Source of the DNA: Candidatus Iainarchaeum sp.
GTDB lineage: Archaea > Iainarchaeota > Iainarchaeia > Iainarchaeales > GCA-2688035
Direction: 5' to 3'
DNA length: 5,316 nt
NCBI GenBank assembly: GCA_026396975.1
Contig: JAPLVT010000104.1
Location: 1-5,316 of the forward strand
The notes under the pieces were generated by a model. It had not been told where the DNA came from. It ran no database searches and saw only the letters and a list, made by a program, of their open reading frames with translations. Positions 1 to 4,564 of the stretch are shown one piece after another (position 1 is the first letter of the stretch; each line of letters begins with the position of its first letter). Position numbers and translations under genes: made by a program.

Positions 1-621
1 AATGTGTGTTGGAATATTAAAAAGTTGGCCAATAATTGAAGGCATTTTACTGGTTAGATAATCTTTGTCACGTTCGGCGTCACCAGTAATGCTCATATGG
101 TAACTGCACTTTCCATTCTTGCGAACATGCCCATCGATGCACCCGTCGCCGATAACAGCGCCTACTAATTCGCACAGTTCTTTTGAAAGCGGTTGGCTTA
201 TATCAACTATCTTCGGAACGCCGTTGCCTTTGCACCGCGCTCTTGCAAGTTGCTCAAGTAGTTTATCTCTATTCTTCTCGGAATTTTGTATTCCACCTTT
301 CACGGCACCCCAATTTCTTGGCTTGATGAAAGTTTGGCTTAGAAAGAACTGTTGTTTTTCTTGCGTGAGAAACCGCAACATTGAATCGAATACCGATTTA
401 GGGAGCAGTTGGCTTCCGTACTGGTAACTCTGGAAGCTCGTTCGCGGCAAATTGAGAGTCTGCCAAAGTATTCCCCAGTTCTTAGCCTCCCTCGCTTCTC
501 TCGCTGCAGCGAAAAACTCTTTCCGCATGGCATCGTCTGCAAATCCAATCCTGTCCTGCATAATAGAACCAGGTCTTTGCCATTTAAATCCGCTTTGAAA
601 GAGCGGGCTTCCGCTGTTCAT
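1..621 (-). CDS. HTH-LAGLIDADG homing-endonuclease-like protein, N-terminal part (3' end beyond window)
   Basis: Reading the minus strand from the ATG at 621-619 gives 207 uninterrupted codons to the window edge, so the gene is C-terminally incomplete here. Residues 151-163 (ELVGAVIGDGCID) match the LAGLIDADG core L-x-G-x(3)-GDG, with Asp159 in the position of the catalytic metal-binding acid. Residues about 47-85 (containing NWGILWQTLNLPRTSFQSY, then GSQLLP) look like a helix-turn-helix region, followed by a basic NWGAVKGG segment at 103-110. I recall this arrangement in standalone archaeal LAGLIDADG proteins; no intein or intron host is visible. A strong Shine-Dalgarno (GGAGAGGG, 635-628) lies six bases before the ATG and fixes the start. 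The start overlaps the stop of the upstream small ORF (ATGA), suggesting translational coupling. It may cut DNA (homing) or act as a regulator. The LAGLIDADG fold is fairly sure, the function is not. Confidence 0.8.
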   Translation of the reverse strand, partial: MNSGSPLFQSGFKWQRPGSIMQDRIGFADDAMRKEFFAAAREAREAKNWGILWQTLNLPRTSFQSYQYGSQLLPKSVFDSMLRFLTQEKQQFFLSQTFIKPRNWGAVKGGIQNSEKNRDKLLEQLARARCKGNGVPKIVDISQPLSKELCELVGAVIGDGCIDGHVRKNGKCSYHMSITGDAERDKDYLTSKMPSIIGQLFNIPTHI

Positions 622-722
622 GGGAAACCCTCTCCTTTCATGTTTGCAACCAGCACGGAGAGCGGAATGCCCTCTCCGAAAGGGTTGCCTTTTGTTTCTG
701 AGAGTTTTTGCGAAAAATTCAT
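618..722 (-). CDS. 34-residue ORF, possible leader peptide of the LAGLIDADG gene
   Basis: A 34-codon ORF starts at ATG 722-720 on the minus strand, seven bases after a GGAGG core within a perfect GGAGGTGAT site. It ends in TGA (620-618), overlapping the ATG of the LAGLIDADG gene by two bases. The peptide begins MNFSQKLSETKGNPFGEGIP and has no recognised domain, no Cys and no membrane segment. The frame stays open upstream to another ATG at 782, which would give 54 residues with a very basic front end. The Shine-Dalgarno argues for 722. The ORF contains two of the three complementary segments of a possible RNA switch over the next gene's ribosome-binding site, so it could be a true small protein or a regulatory leader. 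Real translation is likely, function unknown. Confidence 0.5.
   Translation of the reverse strand: MNFSQKLSETKGNPFGEGIPLSVLVANMKGEGFP
628..678 (-). promoter_or_regulatory. Alternative hairpins over the Shine-Dalgarno of the LAGLIDADG gene
   Basis: In the minus-strand transcript, segment 1 (CGGAGAG, 678-672) is fully complementary to segment 2 (CTCTCCG, 662-656): a 7-bp stem with a 9-base loop. Segment 2 is also complementary over six bases (CTCTCC with GGAGAG) to segment 3, the Shine-Dalgarno (635-628) of the LAGLIDADG gene. The two pairings exclude each other. Segments 1 and 2 lie inside the translated 34-codon ORF, so ribosome position could decide which stem forms. The pairings are seen in the sequence; a regulatory role is inference. 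Confidence 0.4.
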
Positions 723-725
723 CGA

Positions 726-734
726 ATCACCTCC
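726..734 (-). promoter_or_regulatory. Shine-Dalgarno site of the 34-codon ORF
   Basis: The minus-strand sequence GGAGGTGAT matches the archaeal anti-Shine-Dalgarno over its full length. Its GGAGG core lies seven bases before ATG 722, the ideal distance, and favours that start over the in-frame ATG at 782. The same nine bases occur on the plus strand before the micro-ORF at 888. Confidence 0.65.
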
Positions 735-782
735 AAATTTAGACGAATTTTTTCGTGGACGTCTTGCGAATTTTGGAGGCAT

Positions 783-871
783 TAAATTCTTTCCACCAAA
801 AAAACAGCAATTTATGCGTGGAAAGATTTAAGCCGAGAAAATTCGAGTCCTAAGAAAAAATTCGGTTCATT
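783..871. promoter_or_regulatory. Divergent promoter region
   Basis: This gap separates the minus-strand ORF pair from the plus-strand micro-ORF. TATA-like candidates are the plus-strand GATTTAAG around 825-832, readable in both directions, and a minus-strand GCATAAATTG at 817-808. The region also carries two direct copies of an A-tract followed by TTCG (GAAAATTCG at 837-845, GAAAAAATTCG at 854-864). Both flanking genes have full Shine-Dalgarno sites, so leadered transcripts are expected. Exact start sites cannot be set from sequence alone. Confidence 0.35.
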
Positions 872-880
872 GGAGGTGAT
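872..880 (+). promoter_or_regulatory. Shine-Dalgarno site of the 21-codon micro-ORF
   Basis: A perfect GGAGGTGAT stands seven bases before ATG 888. Another in-frame ATG at 879 overlaps the site itself and is therefore a less likely start. Confidence 0.55.
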
Positions 881-887
881 GAGATTA

Positions 888-953
888 ATGGCAAAAAAGC
901 GAGTTCAATTCTCGCCAGGGGTTTTTCTGTTGTTTCTGCTTCTGCTAGCCTGA
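888..953 (+). CDS. 21-residue hydrophobic micro-ORF (signal-peptide-like)
   Basis: ATG 888 opens 21 codons ending in TGA (951-953). The peptide has a basic start (MAKKRVQ) followed by a hydrophobic run ending FLLFLLLLA, like a signal peptide or single membrane anchor without a mature part. The perfect Shine-Dalgarno supports translation. Readthrough would add only two codons before TAA. It may be a membrane micropeptide, or the decapitated start of a secreted-protein gene whose body was lost at about position 950, just before the promoter of the next gene. Against it: part of its sequence (899-915) also forms a tRNA T-arm-like hairpin, so the region may have another origin. Confidence 0.4.
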   Translation: MAKKRVQFSPGVFLLFLLLLA

Positions 954-976
954 TGGACCTAATCCAAAAAGAAAGG

Positions 977-984
977 TTTTTATT
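977..984 (+). promoter_or_regulatory. TATA-like box of the Cys-rich lipoprotein gene
   Basis: TTTTTATT, preceded by purine-rich AAAGAAAGG resembling a BRE, is centred about 27 bases before ATG 1008. This is the distance expected when transcription starts at or next to the start codon. No Shine-Dalgarno is present, consistent with a leaderless mRNA. Confidence 0.5.
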
Positions 985-1007
985 GTAGAATTCCGTTATT
1001 GGATTGG

Positions 1008-2786
1008 ATGAAAAGGCTCCTTGTAATATTACTAGTGGCGGCGCTGGTCGCCTTCAGCGGCTGCGTTGTGGATGAGGCTAACGTTGCCGCAAAAGCGAAG
1101 CAGCATCCCTCGATAGCGGACTTTTTGGCGGAGCACCCTGGGGCAGTGCTTTATTCGACGGCTTTTAGCAGTGAGCAAAGCCAGGGTTATCTGGCTGAAT
1201 GGCAGCAGAGATGCGGCCCTCAGATGTTCGCGGGTGATTACTATTATGTCTCCTTCAAGGACGCAGGGTCAATCGCCGAAGCATGGTTAACGCAGAAAAG
1301 CGGCTTGTTCGCGTGCGTGCACAGGAGCGATGACGAGTGCGCCGCTAACGCGAGCTGCGATGACGGCGTTGCCTGCACGCGCGACCTGTGCGACGGCGTT
1401 CCCAAGAAATGCGCGTACACGCCGGTTTTCTCTTGCATAACGGGCGACGGGTGCTGCCCGCAGGGCTGCGATAACCTGACTGATATGGATTGCCTTGTTC
1501 CTTCCGACGAATGCGCCGCGGATACCGACTGTGATGACAGCGACCCAGCGACAGCGGATGTTTGCAGCGGAGAGCCGCTAACCTGCAGAAATGCCCCGAT
1601 TACTGAATGCTCTCCCGGCGACGGCTATTGCCCCGCAGGATGCACTGACGCGAATGACAGCGATTGCCAGATTGAGGCTGCCTGCACAAGCAACGTGGAC
1701 TGCAACGACAGCGACCCCTTGACAATTGATGCCTGCGGCGGCGAGCCAGCCGCGTGCTCGCATACGAAATCGAGCGCCTGCATAAACAGCGACGGCTTAT
1801 GCCCGGATGCCTGCAACAACCATAATGACACTGATTGCATCGCGGAATCAGGGAATTTCATCAGGATAGGCGCCAAATGCAAAGGAGTTCTGACCAACAT
1901 TGACAATATTCTTGTGGGAAGCGGCGGCGAACTGAATGCGATTTTCAGGAATAGCCTCACAGGCAGCAACAACAGCGCCTTCAAGAGCTATAGCGGCAAA
2001 ACCTACAAGTACAACAGCAAGGAATCTTCAACAGCAATGGCTGAAAGCCTGAGCATCAATGGGGAAGCCACTTATTTCAGGCAGTTGAACGAAGGAGAAT
2101 TGAAGTTCCCTATAGGGGCAGTTGTTTACACCGCGAACTTGGGAGACGGCATTCCATCGGCGAACGCGAACGATCCGAACAAGCTTTTTGTCTCAGGAAA
2201 CAACGACAAGATGCTGATCCCGTTCTTCGGAAGCGACGCTTTCGTTGCGGCTATCGACTCGTGGAATAAAGAGGTTGAGCTTGTCTCAAACGCTTTGGTC
2301 TGGCATGTGAGCGCAACAGATGTTGCAAGCAACCTGGCGGGGAAAGACGGGGTAGCGTACAATATTACTGTGGCAAACTGCGGCGGCAGCAGCGCTGTTT
2401 TCTCGCTGAACGACGGCACAAAAATGGTTGAAAGCCAGAGCGCGAAAACAGGCGACATTTTGTTTGAAGGCAAATTGCAAAGGCTGACAATGCTTTCTTA
2501 TTTGAACAGGGACAGCTCAAGCGGAAAATGCAACTATGAGTATGTTACGGGCGACTACCTCGAAACATTGAAGGACGGCCAGCCCTTGCCGCAGGGGAGC
2601 GGCGGCGACTGGAGCGTTTCACTGCAGTTCAGCAGCAACAGGCTGCAGAAAATAACAGTGAAGAATAGCACGAGCAGGTGGTTTGCCAAGCCGCTTTTGG
2701 TCGGGCAGTCAATGAAAGTCACGGACCAGCCGGGGAGCGCCGCAAACGGCTTCTGCACGCTGGACTTCTACGGTTTGTTCAAATAG
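1008..2786 (+). CDS. Cell-surface lipoprotein with three Cys-rich repeats
   Basis: I chose ATG 1008 (592 residues) over the TTG at 999 because it gives a standard lipoprotein signal (MKRLLVILLVAALVAFSGC, lipid Cys19) and suits the TATA distance. After the lipobox, residues about 33-105 form a small domain (HPSIADFLAEHPGA ... CVH) that I recall from other DPANN surface proteins. Residues 111-277 are three tandem repeats of 57-58 residues with eight shared Cys, each ending in a CPxxC...DxDC motif. From about 280 to the end is a Ser/Asn/Gly-rich region, probably beta-rich and extracellular, with few Cys; I do not recognise its family. The product should be anchored outside the cell membrane. The Asp-rich loops between Cys (DxDCDDSDP) suggest calcium binding, which is inference. 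The gene ends with TAG and stands alone, with its own promoter and a T-tract downstream. Confidence 0.85.
   Translation: MKRLLVILLVAALVAFSGCVVDEANVAAKAKQHPSIADFLAEHPGAVLYSTAFSSEQSQGYLAEWQQRCGPQMFAGDYYYVSFKDAGSIAEAWLTQKSGLFACVHRSDDECAANASCDDGVACTRDLCDGVPKKCAYTPVFSCITGDGCCPQGCDNLTDMDCLVPSDECAADTDCDDSDPATADVCSGEPLTCRNAPITECSPGDGYCPAGCTDANDSDCQIEAACTSNVDCNDSDPLTIDACGGEPAACSHTKSSACINSDGLCPDACNNHNDTDCIAESGNFIRIGAKCKGVLTNIDNILVGSGGELNAIFRNSLTGSNNSAFKSYSGKTYKYNSKESSTAMAESLSINGEATYFRQLNEGELKFPIGAVVYTANLGDGIPSANANDPNKLFVSGNNDKMLIPFFGSDAFVAAIDSWNKEVELVSNALVWHVSATDVASNLAGKDGVAYNITVANCGGSSAVFSLNDGTKMVESQSAKTGDILFEGKLQRLTMLSYLNRDSSSGKCNYEYVTGDYLETLKDGQPLPQGSGGDWSVSLQFSSNRLQKITVKNSTSRWFAKPLLVGQSMKVTDQPGSAANGFCTLDFYGLFK
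1338..1838 (+). repeat. Three tandem Cys-rich protein repeats
   Basis: The repeats begin at Cys111, Cys169 and Cys226 of the lipoprotein (codons at 1338, 1512 and 1683). Each has C-x5-C, then CxGxPxxC-like spacing, then GDGxCPxxC and a closing DxDC. Repeats 2 and 3 are the closest pair (both have DCxDSDP and GEP). Repeat 1 instead has the CDDGVACTRDLC form common in bacterial Cys-rich repeats, with two additional Cys (123 and 149) that could form their own disulfide. Confidence 0.8.
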
Positions 2787-2833
2787 GCGCACCCGCGTGG
2801 AAGAACAGCGTTAATAAAAACAGGCTTATTTGA

Positions 2834-2894
2834 TGCAGCCGCTTTTGCAACCCGAGTATCGCATTGCAATCAAAACGCTTTTTTTGCAGCCGCT
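2834..2894 (+). repeat. Short direct repeat TGCAGCCGCT
   Basis: The ten bases TGCAGCCGCT occur at 2834-2843 and again at 2885-2894, 51 bases apart, in the gene-free stretch. Between them lies the palindrome ATTGCAAT (2863-2870). Possibly operator half-sites, or chance. Confidence 0.35.
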
Positions 2895-2933
2895 GGCGCA
2901 ATATAGCAAACAGCTTTTATTTTTGAACTTTTT
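2879..2933 (+). terminator. T-tract termination region of the Cys-rich lipoprotein gene
   Basis: Archaeal RNA polymerase commonly ends at oligo-T runs without a hairpin. After the TAG at 2784-2786 the first long run is seven T at 2879-2885, followed by further runs at 2915-2918, 2920-2924 and 2929-2933. The later runs lie in the loop of an inverted repeat. Confidence 0.5.
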
Positions 2934-2950
2934 ATTGCTGTTTGCTATAT
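2901..2950. repeat. Perfect 14-bp inverted repeat
   Basis: ATATAGCAAACAGC (2901-2914) is the exact reverse complement of GCTGTTTGCTATAT (2937-2950), separated by 22 T-rich bases. It could be a terminator hairpin for the gene on its left, an operator, or part of an alternative fold with the next inverted repeat, which shares its right arm. It lies in the 272-base gene-free stretch before the RpiA-like gene. Confidence 0.75.
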
Positions 2951-2996
2951 GTGAAATGCAATTTATTGTTCAAATATTCAAGCATTTCACTATAGC
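2944..2996. repeat. 15-bp inverted repeat with one bulge, overlapping the previous one
   Basis: GCTATATGTGAAATGC (2944-2959) pairs with GCATTTCACTATAGC (2982-2996) over 15 base pairs with T2950 bulged. GTGAAATGC/GCATTTCAC is a perfect 9-bp core. Bases 2944-2950 are also the right arm of the inverted repeat at 2901-2950, so the two stems cannot both form completely. The unit TATAGC/GCTATA therefore occurs three times. Confidence 0.7.
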
Positions 2997-3020
2997 GCCG
3001 AATGCGATGTCTATGGAAAA

Positions 3021-3028
3021 GTTAAATA
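3021..3028 (+). promoter_or_regulatory. Possible TATA box of the RpiA-like gene
   Basis: GTTAAATA, preceded by GGAAAA, is centred about 34 bases before ATG 3059 and would give a leader of a few bases. A better-looking TATAAATA at 3043-3050 is too close to that ATG to serve it. This promoter is therefore uncertain. Confidence 0.3.
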
Positions 3029-3058
3029 ATGCGAAAACCAATTATAAATAAGGTTAGC

Positions 3059-3778
3059 ATGTCCCTGCGGGAAGAAACAATCGAAGCGCTTGTCGCGAAA
3101 TACGTGGGCAACAACATGGTGCTGAGCTTCGGCACTGGCCGCCACGCGCTGCGCTTCATAAAAAGGCTCGCTTTCAAGATAGAGGAAGAGGGGCTGCGCG
3201 TCAGGGTAGTGCCGACCTCGAAGGACATCGCACTGCTTTTGAGCGACCTGAGGATACCTACCGCGTCGGTTAACGACGACGAAATAGACCTTGCAATAGA
3301 ATTCGTAGACCTTGCCGACCAGGGATTCAACTATGTAAAGAGGGAAAGCAGTAGCCTTGTGCGCGACAAGATGATCGCGCAGAGCGCAGCCGACCTCATT
3401 GTTGTGACGCGAGAGCAGAATTATGTGAAGCACCTACACGGCTGGATTCCGTTCGAAACATGCGTTTTCGGGTGGAAAAGGACGCTGCTGCAGCTTGAAA
3501 AGCTCGGCGAGGCAAGGCTGAGGATTCACGACGGCAGGCCTTTCAAAACAGAAACAAGCCACTATATCATTGACGTTAACGTAGACGAAATATACACTCC
3601 GGAAGAACTGGAATTCCAGGCAAAAGAGGTTCCGGGAGTGCTTGAAACAGGCCTTTTCATTGGGTATGCCGACAGGATACTATTGCACAACAAGGGTCTG
3701 CACATGCTCAGCAGGCTTGACTACACAAAACAGGACAGGATTGAAACAGAGGAAAAAACCCTGCAGGCATTGCGATAA
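3059..3778 (+). CDS. Divergent ribose-5-phosphate isomerase A (RpiA)-fold protein
   Basis: From ATG 3059 the product is 239 residues, near the usual 220-235 of RpiA. An upstream in-frame ATG (3029) would add ten residues that the family does not need. RpiA landmarks appear in order: phosphate loop LSFGTGRHA (22-30), VVPTS (50-54), IDLAIEFVDLAD (76-87), K94 with the following loop, VRDK (101-104), IIDV in the beta core, and GLFIGYADRILL near the end. RpiA interconverts ribose 5-phosphate and ribulose 5-phosphate in the cytoplasm. Aligned without gaps from 76 to 104 to the E. coli enzyme (from memory), Asp84 and Lys94 are kept, but Asp81 is Glu, catalytic Glu103 is Asp, the GGG loop is ESS, the loop Ser-Thr is Arg-His, and Asp118/Lys121 are Arg/Asn. 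It may be a paralogue with another substrate or an inactive form. The fold is likely, the activity doubtful, so I give no gene symbol. Confidence 0.75.
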   Translation: MSLREETIEALVAKYVGNNMVLSFGTGRHALRFIKRLAFKIEEEGLRVRVVPTSKDIALLLSDLRIPTASVNDDEIDLAIEFVDLADQGFNYVKRESSSLVRDKMIAQSAADLIVVTREQNYVKHLHGWIPFETCVFGWKRTLLQLEKLGEARLRIHDGRPFKTETSHYIIDVNVDEIYTPEELEFQAKEVPGVLETGLFIGYADRILLHNKGLHMLSRLDYTKQDRIETEEKTLQALR

Positions 3779-3779
3779 G

Positions 3780-3882
3780 CGGCTGCGCAAAAATCACGCT
3801 AAAGCAAGATTGAGATTACGCCGCCGCAGCCGAGAACGCGAGCGTTCGGGAAGGCGTCGGACACCAAAGCCTGCGGCGGCGT
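3780..3882 (+). other. GC-rich structured element between the RpiA-like gene and the tRNA
   Basis: ACGCCGCCGCAG (3818-3829) is the exact reverse complement of CTGCGGCGGCGT (3871-3882). Inside lies a smaller hairpin (CCGAGAACGC with GCGTTCGG, two bases bulged, about 3830-3849). In addition CGGCTGCG (3780-3787), directly after the stop codon, is the reverse complement of CGCAGCCG (3825-3832), an alternative to the large stem. No ORF here looks coding. It may be a 3'-end structure of the upstream mRNA, a small RNA, or a terminator. The pairings are seen; the role is open. Confidence 0.5.
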
Positions 3883-3890
3883 TTAAAAAA
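3881..3890 (+). promoter_or_regulatory. Probable TATA box of the tRNA gene
   Basis: GTTTAAAAAA is centred about 32 bases before the first tRNA base, which would give a transcript with a 5' leader of a few bases, removed by RNase P. It directly abuts the right arm of the GC-rich stem. Confidence 0.45.
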
Positions 3891-3917
3891 CCAATTGCAC
3901 GAAAAAGTCCTATGCGA

Positions 3918-3993
3918 GCCTCGGTAGCTCAGCCTGGTTAGAGCGCTCGACTCATAATCGAGAGGTTCGAGGGTCCAAGTCCCTCCCGAGGCA
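3918..3993 (+). tRNA. tRNA-Met (CAU), elongator type
   Basis: A complete cloverleaf of 76 bases: acceptor GCCTCGG/CCGAGGC (3918-3924 and 3986-3992), D arm GCTC/GAGC, anticodon arm CTCGA/TCGAG with loop CTCATAA (anticodon CAT at 3953-3955), T arm GAGGG/CCCTC, discriminator A3993. There is no encoded CCA and no intron. G1-C72 and the absence of three G-C pairs in the anticodon stem exclude an initiator. The D-loop and ACTCATAAT core match archaeal elongator tRNA-Met rather than tRNA-Ile2, though the CAU anticodon alone cannot separate them. Oddities: T-loop TCCAAGT has C at position 55 instead of the near-universal T, and the variable loop has six bases. Confidence 0.92.
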
Positions 3994-3997
3994 ATAA

Positions 3998-4005
3998 TTT
4001 AAATA
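3998..4005 (+). promoter_or_regulatory. TATA box of the uptake-like operon
   Basis: TTTAAATA begins five bases after the tRNA ends and is centred 28 bases before ATG 4030, predicting a leaderless or nearly leaderless mRNA. No Shine-Dalgarno precedes the ATG. Confidence 0.6.
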
Positions 4006-4029
4006 CAAAAGGCTATTATTCTTGGTAAT

Positions 4030-4563
4030 ATGAAGACAGTAAAGTACTCGCTTGGCATTCTTTTCTGCAACGCCTACCGCTTCCTGCGCTTCATTCCGAA
4101 CAACGACCCGATAATGGGATGCATGCTGCCGTTCTCAAAACAGGACAAATGGTGGCACGCAGCTGCCTTCGCTTTTCTTACAATGGTTTCTTTTGATTTG
4201 GTGACAAGCGGCATTGGAATTTGGACTTGGATAACAGCAGTCACATATGCTTTCTTGGGCTTGCTGTTCCATGTTTTATACAAGAGAATGAAAGAAGTCA
4301 AATTGAAGCACTATTTGGTAAGCGGGGCGGGAGGCGTGCTGATTTTCGACGGCATAACAGGCGTTTTGTTCGGCCCAACAATATTTGGGGGGAGCTTTGC
4401 GCAGGCATTCGTTGGGCAGATTCCCTTTACAATAATGCACCTGCTCAGCGTCAGCGCCTTCATACTAATTCTGACTCCGCTGCTGGACAGGGCAGTGGTA
4501 AGCAACCCTGCGCTCGAGGACAGCGCAGTGCTGAACAGATTCAGGTTTTTTGCGAGGGCTTAA
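4030..4563 (+). CDS. Multi-pass membrane protein, ECF S-component/DUF6580-like
   Basis: The product has 177 residues and about four to five membrane segments (roughly 42-58, 62-83, 95-115, 124-150, with a weaker one at 5-22). Short motifs lie between them: FIPNNDPIMG (21-30), SFDLVT in the first strong helix, IWTW (64-67), FDGITG (106-111) and GQIPFTIMHLL (129-139). This pattern of P-N-x-x-P, then S-D, then a late IPF-x-x-MHL resembles DUF6580 and substrate-binding S components of ECF vitamin transporters, as far as I remember these families. The next gene, one base after the stop, encodes a DUF4430 protein, a partner often seen with such S components. I infer a membrane protein binding a small molecule; the substrate is unknown, and no ECF ATPase or T component lies in the window. 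The start is fixed by the TATA spacing. Confidence 0.65.
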   Translation: MKTVKYSLGILFCNAYRFLRFIPNNDPIMGCMLPFSKQDKWWHAAAFAFLTMVSFDLVTSGIGIWTWITAVTYAFLGLLFHVLYKRMKEVKLKHYLVSGAGGVLIFDGITGVLFGPTIFGGSFAQAFVGQIPFTIMHLLSVSAFILILTPLLDRAVVSNPALEDSAVLNRFRFFARA

Positions 4564-4564
4564 A

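Noticed and set aside
119..427. 102-codon plus-strand open frame
   Set aside because: Antisense to the LAGLIDADG core, Ser/Pro-rich shadow sequence without a start signal.
409..831. 140-codon plus-strand open frame
   Set aside because: It runs antisense through the LAGLIDADG gene and its leader ORF, which have motifs, Shine-Dalgarno sites and start/stop overlap; the plus frame shows no domain.
850..923. A complete tRNA gene around the T-arm-like hairpin
   Set aside because: No sequence able to pair with CAGGGGT as the 5' acceptor strand and no anticodon arm were found upstream.
1625..2473. Minus-strand open frames of 115-119 codons
   Set aside because: Antisense to the lipoprotein gene and without motifs or start signals.
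2834..2996. CRISPR array in the repeat-containing stretch
   Set aside because: The repeats are short, inverted or present twice only, with no regular repeat-spacer pattern and no cas genes.
3043..3050. TATAAATA as the TATA box of the RpiA-like gene
   Set aside because: It lies only about 12 bases before ATG 3059, and transcription from it would start inside the coding region ahead of no suitable start codon.
2830..3051. 73-codon plus-strand open frame in the gene-free stretch
   Set aside because: It crosses both inverted repeats and the T-tracts, overlaps the start region of the RpiA-like gene, and has a composition reflecting AT-rich non-coding DNA.
3011..3433. 140-codon minus-strand open frame
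   Set aside because: Antisense to the RpiA-like gene, no recognised domain; the plus frame carries the family motifs.
3642..3941. 99-codon plus-strand frame rich in Arg/Lys
   Set aside because: It overlaps the end of the RpiA-like gene out of frame, crosses the GC-rich stem and runs into the tRNA; its basic look comes from the GC-rich stem sequence.
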